The translations under genes and the position numbers were made by a program. Of a stretch of DNA of 64,000 bases, positions 9,515-17,347 are shown in pieces. The DNA lies in NCBI GenBank assembly GCA_964405775.1, contig CAYOPG010000003.1, positions 4,476-68,475 of the forward strand, given 5' to 3'. The stretch's first letter is position 1. Every line of letters starts with the position of its first letter. This stretch comes from JAAZFF01 sp964405775. GTDB lineage: Bacteria > Verrucomicrobiota > Kiritimatiellia > RFP12 > UBA3636. The notes under the pieces were generated by a model that did not search any database, was not told the DNA's origin, and saw only the letters and a program-made list of their open reading frames with translations.

Positions 9515-9678
9515 TTAGTAGTTTCAGGCAGGCAAAGCAATAGGAGAACTGCCAAGGACCGGATCGAAACCGTAACCGAAACAAATCCCCGTTTTGCTGA
9601 TTAGTATGCAATCTACTATAAGCGGGTGTTTATTGCAAGAACAGCAAAACAACTCCCCCTGCTTTTCTGCTTCTAAAC

Positions 9679-10605
9679 TCAGCGGAAACTGGCCGCAAGG
9701 ATGGTGCCGCCTGCAGGCGAATTGCTTAAGTTTTCTAGCATTTTGGAACAGAGACTGTTTAACACCTCTTTCTTGCCTTCTAGCGTATCAGCAGCGGCAA
9801 GAGCTTTCGCATCATCGCCCTTGTTACGCTCAAGCGACATGATGCCGCGGCGCAACTCTCCGTTTTTGTCTTGCCACCCCATATCGGAAGCCAGTGAAAG
9901 AGCCTGCGTCAGCCAAAGCGGTGCCATACCGCCCCCGCCCCAGCCTCCCGATGCGTTTTGTTCATCTCGGATATGATTTACAGCACCGTCGATTACACTG
10001 AACAGTTCAGGGAAACGTCCTGAAGAATAAAGATGTAGCAACGCCACCGTGGCAATGGAGTGGTTGATCATCAAACTGTCTTTGTCACCCTCTGCTAATC
10101 TTCCGTCCGCCCCCTGCATGGCCCGCAAGGCGCTGGCGGCGCGCGCCGCGCTTTCGTCGAATACCGCATCGTTTCGATCAGCCAGTGCCATCATGGCAAA
10201 ACCCGTCACCGCGGTCGCGTACTGCGCACTTCCACCCCAGCGGGCAGGGTTCCACATGCCATCGTTCTCCTGCGCAGCAAGCAGAAAGTCCGCAGAAGGC
10301 TGTTGCGCACACGTACTTCCCGACGACGTTGACGCGACTGTCCCTGCATCCAAGGGGCTGCCATCCAGATATGCAACTTGCGTTGCCAACTGCAAGCCAA
10401 CTACGACAGCGATTGCCGCAGCAGCGGCGGCGGAAAAGGCAATGCGGCGGCGCAACGCACGCCTCCTGGACAATTCGGACATCACATCGCCCGAAATATC
10501 GCGCCTTTCTTTTTCGGGCATAGAGCGAAGGAGCTCCACAACGTCCTCATAGCCGACCAGTTCTGGATTCTTGCCAAAACTCTCTTGTTCGTTGTCATTT
10601 TTCAT
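9679..10605 (-). CDS. Membrane-anchored alpha/alpha-toroid protein, likely partner of the ECF sigma factor
   Basis: A protein of 308 residues with a cytoplasmic N-terminus (about 1-50), one transmembrane helix near 53-75 (a run of Ala/Val after SRRRALRRR) and a periplasmic domain with prenyltransferase/squalene-cyclase-like repeats. The repeats are QENDGMWNP, MQGADGRLAEG and EQNASGGWGGGG, each followed by a helical pair. No catalytic Asp motif of true cyclases is evident. The start overlaps the sigma-factor stop by 11 bases. By position and topology it fits an anti-sigma factor whose sensor domain is a toroid, but binding to sigma is inference. Confidence 0.75.
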   Translation of the reverse strand: MKNDNEQESFGKNPELVGYEDVVELLRSMPEKERRDISGDVMSELSRRRALRRRIAFSAAAAAAIAVVVGLQLATQVAYLDGSPLDAGTVASTSSGSTCAQQPSADFLLAAQENDGMWNPARWGGSAQYATAVTGFAMMALADRNDAVFDESAARAASALRAMQGADGRLAEGDKDSLMINHSIATVALLHLYSSGRFPELFSVIDGAVNHIRDEQNASGGWGGGGMAPLWLTQALSLASDMGWQDKNGELRRGIMSLERNKGDDAKALAAADTLEGKKEVLNSLCSKMLENLSNSPAGGTILAASFR

Positions 10606-11170
10606 CAGCACACCCCTTTGTCAATTCCTCTCTCATCTTTGCCATTGCGGATGAAATGCGCGACTTTACTGTTCCGAGTGGTATTTCCAATATCTCCGAT
10701 GCCTCGGCGTAAGACATGCCCTGCATAACTACGAGAACCACTGTTTCACGAAGTTGCTGCGACAAGCAGTTCAACGCTGCTTCTGCGTCGCTTGTCTCCC
10801 CGCGCTTCGGAGGCGGATTAACTTCCTGCGGTGCTTCCTTCGCGAAGTTTTCCAGAAGGCCGCTCTTGCGGGCGGTGCTTCTGTACCAGTCGATCATAAC
10901 GCGTCTTGCAACAGTGTATAGGAACGTGGTGAACTTCGCGGAGGTAACGTATCGCCCCCTTGCGCGGTGGATTTTAAGGAATGTCTCCTGCGCTAAATCT
11001 TCCACGTCCCTATAAACGCCGTTGCGCTCAAAAAAGTTCATTACAGGTTTTTGATGACGCCTAACGAGCTCACAGAACGCCTGATCGTCGCCGTCACGAA
11101 CCCGCATCATGAGAGATTCGTCTTCAATTGGAGGCAACGGCTCGCGTTCTGGTGTGGAACTCTGTTTCAT
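10595..11170 (-). CDS. ECF-type RNA polymerase sigma factor
   Basis: About 191 residues with region 2 (VYRDVEDLAQETFLKIHRAR, then FTTFLYTVARRVMIDWYRS) and region 4 (LRETVVLVVMQGMSYAEASE, then LGTVKSRISSAM), linked by a Pro-rich stretch. It redirects RNA polymerase to a small regulon. ATG 11170 is chosen; a GTG at 11206 that overlaps the upstream stop is also possible, and neither has a strong ribosome binding site. It sits between a deacetylase-fold gene and a membrane-anchored toroid protein, which suggests an envelope-sensing circuit. The target promoters cannot be read from this window. Confidence 0.92.
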   Translation of the reverse strand: MKQSSTPEREPLPPIEDESLMMRVRDGDDQAFCELVRRHQKPVMNFFERNGVYRDVEDLAQETFLKIHRARGRYVTSAKFTTFLYTVARRVMIDWYRSTARKSGLLENFAKEAPQEVNPPPKRGETSDAEAALNCLSQQLRETVVLVVMQGMSYAEASEILEIPLGTVKSRISSAMAKMREELTKGCADEK

Positions 11171-11202
11171 GCTACCGATATTAGCAAACACTGGACTTTT
11201 AA

Positions 11203-12774
11203 TCACGCGATACGAATGCGGAACACCCCATCGTCAGGAACCATCAAGATTTTATTTTTATCGTCTGAACTCTCGAAGCGTCCTGCAACGCAGGAGACAG
11301 TGTATGAGAAATTCTTGTGAATGCACTTCAGCGATTGTCGTCCGATCTCTCTGAAAGGCACAGGCGCGCCATCATCCCACGTAAGGGCAAGAGCCGGGCG
11401 CATAAGGTCGGGAATATCAACAAAGCGGAATGAGATATCGCGTTCCGTGCAGCGGATTTCAAACCTTCCGCCCAGTGTTAAGTCGCATGAAACCACAAGC
11501 TCCGACGGGTTGCCTTCATACACCTCCGGATAACCGACGCCGATAGCTCTGTTGTTTGAGGCAAGATCTACTGCTCGGATGCCGGCAATGCACAGGGAAC
11601 CGCTCCAGTTGAAACCATCCACAAGCGGCGGCGCATCGTATTCGCATGCTGAAGAGCGAAGTGCTTCAACTAGATATGGATCGGCATAATCCTGATCGAA
11701 CAGGTGGATGTCGCGGATCCGGAAATCGTCATGCTCCCACAGCAAGTTGATCCTGTAGAAACGGCTGTTATACCATACGGTCTTCCTTCCCTCACCCTTC
11801 CAGTCATCTGTGGCGGTCACCGCCGTCGCAGGCGTCACCTCAAACCGATTGCGGAACCAGTTTCCCGTCTGCTCCATGGTTTCCACAGTGATTTTACCCT
11901 CCTGCGCCAATCTGGATATCCGCTCGACCTGCATTGTCAGAGATTTCCCGAACCGCTTCCATGTGAAGGAATTCTCCTGCCCCGCCTGAGCGTATGCAAA
12001 AGCAAGACACGGCTCTTCTGCGACCAGTCCCAGAAACCAGTCAACCCATGCCGGATCGCCACCGCCCACGCTGTAAGTTGGTTCAAGTGTTATAACGCCC
12101 TGGACTCTGCTTTCGAGCCCGCTGTCATACTGGTATATGGGGTCGCTGCCGAGCATGCGAAAAATTGGAATGGGGATCTGCGCCGAAACCTCCTGTGCAG
12201 GGAGATACGCATTCCGTCTGCTTGGGTAATACCCTTGGTTCCAATAACCACCCCAAAGCGTATAACCATCGGTGCCTATCTGGTCCTTGCAGTTGCAAGA
12301 AGCTGTGATCGCATAGCGGTCTGCCATGTATGCAAGCGAATGGGTGTCGATGAACCAGGAGCCGACCGTGCGCGGGTAACATCCGAATATTTCCTTAAAA
12401 TCCGCCATATAAACGTCCACAAGACGTTCGCGTTCGTCTGGAGTGTATCCCGTCGAAAAACCCACATCCGCATGCCAGTCCCAAGGGAACCTGCCCCTCC
12501 ACTCGATCCCGGATTTCTCGGCAAGTGGCTGCACAATCTCCCACCATGCGGCGATTTCACATCGGGGGGCGAGGTTGCCGCGCAGCAGTTCCTGATACCT
12601 CTGGTCTACAAGCGCGTCGTACTGCAACGCGAACGTCGCGGGCAGATTGTGTCGGTTGACCAAATCAATCTGACGACTGGTTGTATCCAGCAGGACTTCC
12701 GTGGTAATTGAGGGTATACGGGGCTCGATTGCGCGGATAAAATTGAAGATATTTACTACGCGTTTTACTTGCAT
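11203..12774 (-). CDS. Polysaccharide-deacetylase-like fold protein of unknown function
   Basis: A cytoplasmic protein of 523 residues. The N-terminal half alternates strands and helices as in GH57/polysaccharide-deacetylase-type barrels: RIPSITTEVLLDTTSRQIDL, then LPATFALQYDALVD, then PWDWHADVGFSTGYT and CYPRTVGSWFIDTHSLAYM. The C-terminal half looks like a beta-sandwich. I do not recognise a named family with confidence, nor a full metal-binding triad. The start could be ATG 12774 or 12789; both lie just downstream of a terminator-like hairpin. It is the first gene of a three-gene unit with the ECF sigma factor. A carbohydrate-active role is plausible. Confidence 0.65.
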   Translation of the reverse strand: MQVKRVVNIFNFIRAIEPRIPSITTEVLLDTTSRQIDLVNRHNLPATFALQYDALVDQRYQELLRGNLAPRCEIAAWWEIVQPLAEKSGIEWRGRFPWDWHADVGFSTGYTPDERERLVDVYMADFKEIFGCYPRTVGSWFIDTHSLAYMADRYAITASCNCKDQIGTDGYTLWGGYWNQGYYPSRRNAYLPAQEVSAQIPIPIFRMLGSDPIYQYDSGLESRVQGVITLEPTYSVGGGDPAWVDWFLGLVAEEPCLAFAYAQAGQENSFTWKRFGKSLTMQVERISRLAQEGKITVETMEQTGNWFRNRFEVTPATAVTATDDWKGEGRKTVWYNSRFYRINLLWEHDDFRIRDIHLFDQDYADPYLVEALRSSACEYDAPPLVDGFNWSGSLCIAGIRAVDLASNNRAIGVGYPEVYEGNPSELVVSCDLTLGGRFEIRCTERDISFRFVDIPDLMRPALALTWDDGAPVPFREIGRQSLKCIHKNFSYTVSCVAGRFESSDDKNKILMVPDDGVFRIRIA

Positions 12775-12789
12775 GAACCTATTGTACAT

Positions 12790-12835
12790 AAAAAAATGCG
12801 CTGGTGGCAAGGTCTATACCCTGCCACGAGCGCAT
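12790..12835 (-). terminator. Strong rho-independent terminator after the basic repeat protein
   Basis: Two 18-base arms (12796-12813 and 12818-12835) with a 4-base loop pair on the minus strand with one mismatch and one G-U, followed by seven U (12796-12790). It follows the 12861-13717 gene and ends 1-16 bases before the next start codon, so it may also attenuate the downstream sigma-factor operon. Its upper stem resembles the dispersed 22-bp palindrome. Confidence 0.8.
12805..12826 (-). repeat. Degenerate copy of the 22-bp palindrome, inside a terminator stem
   Basis: Read on the minus strand it is TGGCAGGGT, ATAG, ACCTTGCCA. This matches the dispersed element at 18 of 22 positions and keeps the palindrome. 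It may be a true degenerate copy or chance similarity of a GC-rich stem. Confidence 0.4.
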
Positions 12836-12860
12836 GTGGTAATCTTCGCCTTGTCTGGTG

Positions 12861-13717
12861 TTACTTGGAATCGGCGTTGGCGCGACGCTTGCGCATTTCC
12901 TCGCGCTTTGCGCGCCTCTCGGCTTTCTGCTCCTCGGTCAAAGCCGGGGCACCGCGGCCTTCACCGCGCTGCTTGCGCATTTCCTCACGCTTTGCGCGCC
13001 ACTCGGCTCTCTGCTCNNNNNNNNNNNNNNNNNNNNNNNNNNNNNNNNNNNNNNNNNNNNNNNNNNNNNNNNNNNNNNNNNNNNNNNNNNNNNNNNNNNN
13101 NNNNNNNNNNNNNNNNCACCGCGCTGCTTGCGCATTTCCTCACGCTTTGCGCGCCACTCGGCTCTCTGCTCCTCGGTCAAAGCCGGGGCACCGCGGCCTT
13201 CGCCACGCTGTTTGCGCATTTCCTCTCCGCGAGGGGGTTTATTAGGCTTATCAGGACCTTTGCCGTCGAGCTTCTTGATCTGGTCGATGCGGTTGTGCTC
13301 CTCGAAAACCCATTTGACCTGAACGCGGTCTCCTTTTTCAAAGCCTTCGAGCTGTTTCATCATCTCTTTGTCGAACCCACCACCCTTGTCAGGAGCGCCT
13401 CCGCGCCAGTAAGGGATGAACTCCATCCTTCCGTTGGGGCTTTCAACAACGATTTTCCCGCCGTCTTTAGCGGCGAGCGTGCCGACGAACGTGCCGCTCT
13501 TTTTTTCGGCTTTGTTTTTCTGACCCATTTTGGCGCCCTGCTTTCCGCCTTCAGCCATTCTCCCCTTGCCTTTTTTCTGGGCAGGCTTGCCGACCTCGGC
13601 TTTTCGTTCTTTATTCGCAGGTTTGTCGGGCTTGCCATTCTGCGCCTTTTGAGCGAAAGCATTACCGGCAAACAAGCATGCCGCCGCAAGGGCTACTGTC
13701 AATATTCTTGTCTTCAT
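12861..13717 (-). CDS. Secreted basic repeat protein, interrupted by a scaffold gap
   Basis: A secreted or periplasmic protein with signal peptide MKTRILTVALAAACLFAGNA. A Lys-rich linker (to about residue 75) is followed by a small beta domain (GTFVGTLAAKDGGKIVVE to VQVKWVFEEHNRIDQIKKL, DUF5666-like), then a basic helical region of 28-residue repeats containing EEQRAEWRAKREEMRKQRG. A gap of 100 N lies in the repeats, and the reading frame differs on either side. The frame closes, ending with TAA at 12861-12863, if the gap is replaced either by a 55-base overlap or by 29 plus multiples of 84 bases. Ribosome binding site AGGAG lies before ATG 13717. Function unknown. Confidence 0.75.
12889..13220 (-). 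repeat. 84-bp tandem repeat encoding 28-residue units
   Basis: Units of 84 bp are seen on both sides of the N run: one complete and one partial unit to the left, at least one to the right, nearly identical in DNA. Each encodes EEQRAEW, RAKREEMRKQRG, EGRGAPALT. The copy number is unknown because the assembly collapsed here. Confidence 0.75.
13017..13116. other. Scaffold gap (100 N) flanked by identical 55-bp ends
   Basis: The 55 bases before the gap (12962-13016) are identical to the 55 bases after it (13117-13171). This is typical of contigs that overlap by one k-mer and were joined with a fixed N spacer. The true gap length is not 100. Confidence 0.9.
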
Positions 13718-13838
13718 GATAGGACTCCTGTGCTTGATTTGATCTTTTTTTCACCGTACGGGCGTTATGCAACGTACCGGTGAGCTGTTAGACGCAAGAG
13801 CACGCCGTTTTATTGTTGTATACCTGCCAGATCAGATG

Positions 13839-14474
13839 TTATTCGTCACCTTCCAGGTTGGTGGAGGGAACGGACTCGGTCGAATCACCCAGTGGAAGCC
13901 GGCGGTTTTGGCGCGGGATACCGAAAGCGAGCAGGCTCAGGGACTGCTCCATGACCGTCCCTAAACCGTAGGCTTCGTGGAGGTTCAGGAACATCTTGAT
14001 TTTCGCTCCCTGATCTCCATTTGACTTGCCACGGCGTGAGACTTCAAGGAAGAACCCGCGCACAGGCTCGGTCTGCGACGAGAGGTTTATTATTGTGGTC
14101 CAGTCACTTGTGTCATGGTATAGCCCCTTGCCTTCGTTGACCGACGCCTCTTTCCCATTGAAGACCGAGAGCATTTGGCAGACGTCGCTGAAGTTTAGCT
14201 TCACTACAATCCTGTTACCCCAGTCGAACGTCGCGTGCTGTCGTGTACCCTGATCCCGGGAGCCGCTCGCAGCGCTCCTCTGGGGAGCGAGCTTCATGAA
14301 TATTGCGCCGTCGCGATCCCCTGTGGCGGGCGTTATGTTGAAGCTCGCGACACTTCCAGTTCCCTTGCTGTTGGCATGGTAGAAGTTGAGAGCCGGGCTG
14401 AAGTTGCGCTGTTGCGCCGCATCTTGCCCATATTCTTGTCCGTCCTTCCGCTTTTCGTTTGAGTTGTTTCTCAT
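13839..14474 (-). CDS. Whirly-like single-stranded nucleic-acid-binding candidate
   Basis: A 211-residue protein with a Gln/Lys/Asn-rich N-terminal tail (1-25), a domain at about 26-185 and a short acidic tail. The domain order resembles the Whirly/PC4-like fold: a first sheet (SVASFNITPATG, GAIFMKLAPQ), the HATFDWGNRIVVKLNFSDV stretch, GLYHD, a second sheet (WTTIINLSS, GFFLEVSRR) and a final helix ending LSLLAFGIP. Whirly proteins bind single-stranded DNA and have the same F-DW-n-k-v-L-s and late helix-FxxP pattern. Start ATG 14474 has a perfect AAGGAGG six bases upstream. It lies downstream of a small XRE-like gene. The assignment is by pattern only; chromatin or transcription roles are possible. 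Confidence 0.5.
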   Translation of the reverse strand: MRNNSNEKRKDGQEYGQDAAQQRNFSPALNFYHANSKGTGSVASFNITPATGDRDGAIFMKLAPQRSAASGSRDQGTRQHATFDWGNRIVVKLNFSDVCQMLSVFNGKEASVNEGKGLYHDTSDWTTIINLSSQTEPVRGFFLEVSRRGKSNGDQGAKIKMFLNLHEAYGLGTVMEQSLSLLAFGIPRQNRRLPLGDSTESVPSTNLEGDE

Positions 14475-14599
14475 ATATGCCTCCTTGGTTGTTTGTTATG
14501 TTGCCGGACACAATTCCCGGAAAAACAATGACACATTAATACATCACGAAGGCAAAGGGGTCGCCTGTGAGGCGACATTTTCACAATGCCATCTGGAGT

Positions 14600-15115
14600 T
14601 CAGACAGGAAGCAGTGGTTGGTTGAACTCGAAAAGCGCTTCGTTTATCTGGAATAAATCGTAACTCTTGCGATCCAGAAAATATCTTATTATCAAATCGA
14701 ATTCTGTGCTCTTGGACAGGGAGTATCCGGCCGATTTCAAAAGATTCTCCGTACTCGCCGTTGAAAGTTGCAATGCAAGCGCGAAGGCGATGACTGTAAC
14801 TTTTGTCGGTTGGTAGGATGAACTGCTGCGGATCTTGGAGAAGTGTTTCCTGTCCACATGCGCCCGCTTGTAAACATCAATCTCCCCCAAACCGCTTTCG
14901 CGGATATGGCGCAGCAACAACTGAGAGAAAGTCGGATCGGCACTTGCCACAAAACCGGCGAGTCCGGCCGGTGGCTCGCATACGGCAGCGGAGCTTTCCA
15001 GAGACAATGCACGCTCGCACTCAAGGTGTTTGCGGAGGGCATCGAGAAATTCTGCCGGCAATCGCCCCGAGAGTCCTGACTCTATATGCTTGTTTATGCC
15101 TTGTTTCCCTAACAT
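14600..15115 (-). CDS. XRE-like helical domain protein, like the C-terminus of some macro-domain proteins
   Basis: A 171-residue soluble protein. The N-terminal 65 residues are unremarkable. Residues about 62-171 match, by recall, the C-terminal domain often fused to macro (ADP-ribose-phosphatase) domains: FSQLLLRHIRESGLGEIDVY, KRAHVDRKHFSKIRSSSSY, PTKVTVIAFALALQLS and LLKSAGYSLSKSTEFDLII, ending EINEALFEFNQPLLP. The KHFSKIR and FALALQL helices look like a helix-turn-helix of the XRE type. No macro domain is attached here. ATG 15115 is preferred to a TTG one codon earlier. A DNA- or RNA-binding regulator is plausible; the partner is unknown. Confidence 0.65.
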   Translation of the reverse strand: MLGKQGINKHIESGLSGRLPAEFLDALRKHLECERALSLESSAAVCEPPAGLAGFVASADPTFSQLLLRHIRESGLGEIDVYKRAHVDRKHFSKIRSSSSYQPTKVTVIAFALALQLSTASTENLLKSAGYSLSKSTEFDLIIRYFLDRKSYDLFQINEALFEFNQPLLPV

Positions 15116-15192
15116 CAATCAGGCAACATCATACCAGACACCCCTTATTATTGCAATTTCCGGATCGCGCGATGCTGCGACCGATTACAATC

Positions 15193-15222
15193 TTGTGCGA
15201 GCCGGTCTGGCTATGGTAGAAT
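15193..15222 (+). promoter_or_regulatory. Possible sigma70 promoter of uxaC
   Basis: TTGTGC (15193-15198), an 18-base spacer and TAGAAT (15217-15222), about 60 bases before ATG 15286. Confidence 0.4.
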
Positions 15223-15285
15223 CAAGGCGTGTTTGCAATATGCAGGCGCAGGTGCTGTTTTAATATTGACTGGAGCAAAATAGAA

Positions 15286-16698
15286 ATGCCGGGTAAACCG
15301 CTGATAACCGAAGACTTCCTGCTTGAAAACAAGTCTGCAAAGATCCTTTACCGCGATTATGCCAAGGACAAGCCGATAATTGACTACCACTGCCATATCC
15401 AGCCGCGCGAGATCGCCGAGAACAAGCGGTGGGACAACATTGCCCAGATATGGCTTGGTGGCGACCACTACAAGTGGCGGCTAATGCGAGCGCTTGGGAT
15501 CGACGAGAGCTTCATAACCGGCGGCGCCCCGGAGCTTGAGAAGTTCCGCACATTCGCTGGCGCGATGCCCAAAATGTTGCGCAACCCCATCTACCACTGG
15601 TCGCACCTTGAGTTGGCGCGCTATTTCGGGATTGACGACCTGCTGCTTTCTCAGGCGACGGCGGATGAAGTCTGGGAGCGCACTTCTGAACGGATCGCAG
15701 AAGCAGATTTCTCCGCGAAGGGGCTAATGAAGATGAGCGGCGTGGAGATCGCATGCACTACCGACGACCCCGTAGATTCACTCGAGTGGCACGCGGCGCT
15801 GCAGAACGATTCGACCTTCGGCATCAAGGTGCTACCCACATGGCGGCCCGACAAGGCCTTGAATCTGCACGATGCAAAAAAGTGGAACGAATGGGTCGAC
15901 AAGCTGGAAAAAGCAGCTGACTTATCTATTGGTGATTTCAATGCCTTCATGGAGGCGCTGCAGAAAAGGCACAACTATTTTTCATCAATGGGCTGCCGGC
16001 TTTCCGACTATGGGATAGAGACGGTTTATTCTGAATGCTGCACTGAGGGCGAGGCTGCGGCAATATTCGCTAAAGCACGTGGCGGCAGAAGCACAGATGC
16101 AGCCGAAGAGCTGAAATTTAAATCATTCATGCTCGCGGCTTTTGGAGAAATGGACGCCATAAGCGACTGGACTTGGCAGATCCACTACAACGCACTGCGC
16201 AACAACAACACGCGTATGTTCCGCCAGCTCGGACCCGACACCGGGTTCGACAGCATGGGCGACTGGCCGGTTGCGGAAGCGATATCGCGGCTTTTCGACA
16301 AGTTGGAGAAGAAGAACAATCTCCCCCGCACAATCGTCTATTCTCTGAACCCGCGTGACAACGAGCTACTCGCATCCATGCTCGGGAACTTCCAGTCTGG
16401 ACCAACTCCAGGCAAAATGCAGCTCGGCAGCGGGTGGTGGTTTAACGACCAGATTGATGGCATGAGTCGCCAGATAGAGGCCGTCTCGCAGATGGGGCTA
16501 ATAAGCACTTTCGTCGGAATGCTCACCGACAGCCGTTCGTTCCTGAGTTACACGCGCCATGAGTACTTCAGGCGGATACTTTGCAATATTTTTGGAGAGG
16601 ACATGGAACGTGGCCGACTGCCCCGAGATTTCGAGCTAGTCGGAGGAATGGTCTCCGGGATCTGCTACACGAACGCCGCCCAGTATTTTAAGTTCTAA
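15286..16698 (+). CDS. uxaC: Glucuronate/galacturonate isomerase
   Basis: A 470-residue amidohydrolase-fold enzyme that isomerises D-glucuronate to D-fructuronate (and galacturonate to tagaturonate), the first step of uronate catabolism in the cytoplasm. The metal-binding start IDYHCHIQPREIAENKRW and the later conserved segments YHWSHLELARYFGI, CTTDDPVDSLEWH and MLTDSRSFLSYTRHEYFRR identify the family; length is normal. ATG 15286 is used because GGAG lies 10 bases upstream; a longer frame from 15229 adds a Cys/Arg-rich non-family extension. The rest of the pathway (uxaB, uxuA, kdgK) is not in the window. It fits a plant-polysaccharide or mucin feeder. Confidence 0.96.
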   Translation: MPGKPLITEDFLLENKSAKILYRDYAKDKPIIDYHCHIQPREIAENKRWDNIAQIWLGGDHYKWRLMRALGIDESFITGGAPELEKFRTFAGAMPKMLRNPIYHWSHLELARYFGIDDLLLSQATADEVWERTSERIAEADFSAKGLMKMSGVEIACTTDDPVDSLEWHAALQNDSTFGIKVLPTWRPDKALNLHDAKKWNEWVDKLEKAADLSIGDFNAFMEALQKRHNYFSSMGCRLSDYGIETVYSECCTEGEAAAIFAKARGGRSTDAAEELKFKSFMLAAFGEMDAISDWTWQIHYNALRNNNTRMFRQLGPDTGFDSMGDWPVAEAISRLFDKLEKKNNLPRTIVYSLNPRDNELLASMLGNFQSGPTPGKMQLGSGWWFNDQIDGMSRQIEAVSQMGLISTFVGMLTDSRSFLSYTRHEYFRRILCNIFGEDMERGRLPRDFELVGGMVSGICYTNAAQYFKF

Positions 16699-16735
16699 AA
16701 TTCCGGAGTGTGACAATCGCGACAGAAACCATGAA

Positions 16736-17347
16736 ATGATTGAAGTGGATAAGGAAAGGCAAAACGAAATTAAAACAAAAGACTTCACAAAGGAAGTATT
16801 AAAGGTCCTCGAAGACAGGAAGGCTGAGGACGTCGTAGTCATTGATGTTGCGGGGAGATCTTCCCTCGCAGATGTTCTCATCATCGCGACTGGGACTTCA
16901 GAGCCACACTTAAAGGCGCTTGCAGGCGCACTGCAGAAAGAATTGAAGAAGGTGGGCATCTCATCCCCACGCGTATCGGGAGATTCCGAAAGCGCGTGGA
17001 TAATCGTCGACCTGTTCGACGTTATGATCCACCTGTTTCTGCCAGACGCCCGCATCTACTACAATCTGGAGTCTCTCTGGGTAGAGAAGCAGGAAGTTGT
17101 TGAGGAGAAGCTGAAGAAAGCGAAATCCGCGAAGACTGCAAAGGCAAAACCAAAGGCAAAAACTGCCACCGCCGCAAAACCACGCAAGACGTCAACCAAA
17201 ACCGGAACTGTGGCGAAACCGCGCAAATCCGCGCAGCAGACTGGCTCGTCGGCGAAATCCAAGGCAAACAAAGCGCCCGGTAAAAAGACATCGGCAAAAC
17301 CAAGCATCGTCAAAACCGTTGCCGAAATTGCTGGCTCGGACAACTGA
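16736..17347 (+). CDS. rsfS: Ribosomal silencing factor RsfS with a long basic tail
   Basis: Residues about 15-118 are a complete RsfS/Iojap domain (LKVLEDRKAEDVVVIDVAGR, then DVLIIATGTSEPHLKALAGA, ending LWVE). RsfS binds ribosomal protein uL14 and blocks subunit joining. Most family members end near residue 115-130. Here about 80 more residues (121-203) are almost only Lys, Ala, Thr, Ser, Pro and Gly, with repeated TAKAKPKAK and AAKPRK units like histone H1 or bacterial H1-like proteins. The next gene's ATG overlaps the TGA by one base. The tail may add RNA or ribosome contacts; that is inference. Confidence 0.92.
   Translation: MIEVDKERQNEIKTKDFTKEVLKVLEDRKAEDVVVIDVAGRSSLADVLIIATGTSEPHLKALAGALQKELKKVGISSPRVSGDSESAWIIVDLFDVMIHLFLPDARIYYNLESLWVEKQEVVEEKLKKAKSAKTAKAKPKAKTATAAKPRKTSTKTGTVAKPRKSAQQTGSSAKSKANKAPGKKTSAKPSIVKTVAEIAGSDN

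Noticed and set aside
12877..12894. Second sigma54-like match (TTGGCGCG, ACGC, TTGCGC)
   Set aside because: It lies inside the 3' coding part of the basic repeat protein, on the antisense strand, with no gene properly placed downstream; GC-rich coding repeats make such matches likely by chance.
12889..13220. CRISPR-like array around the first gap
   Set aside because: The repeat is a contiguous 84-bp coding tandem repeat with no unique spacers, in frame with a secreted protein.
13741..13795. Hairpin next to a T run upstream of the basic repeat gene as a terminator
   Set aside because: The T run lies before the stem on the plus strand and becomes A on the minus strand, so it is not a rho-independent terminator in either direction; it may be a 5' leader hairpin.
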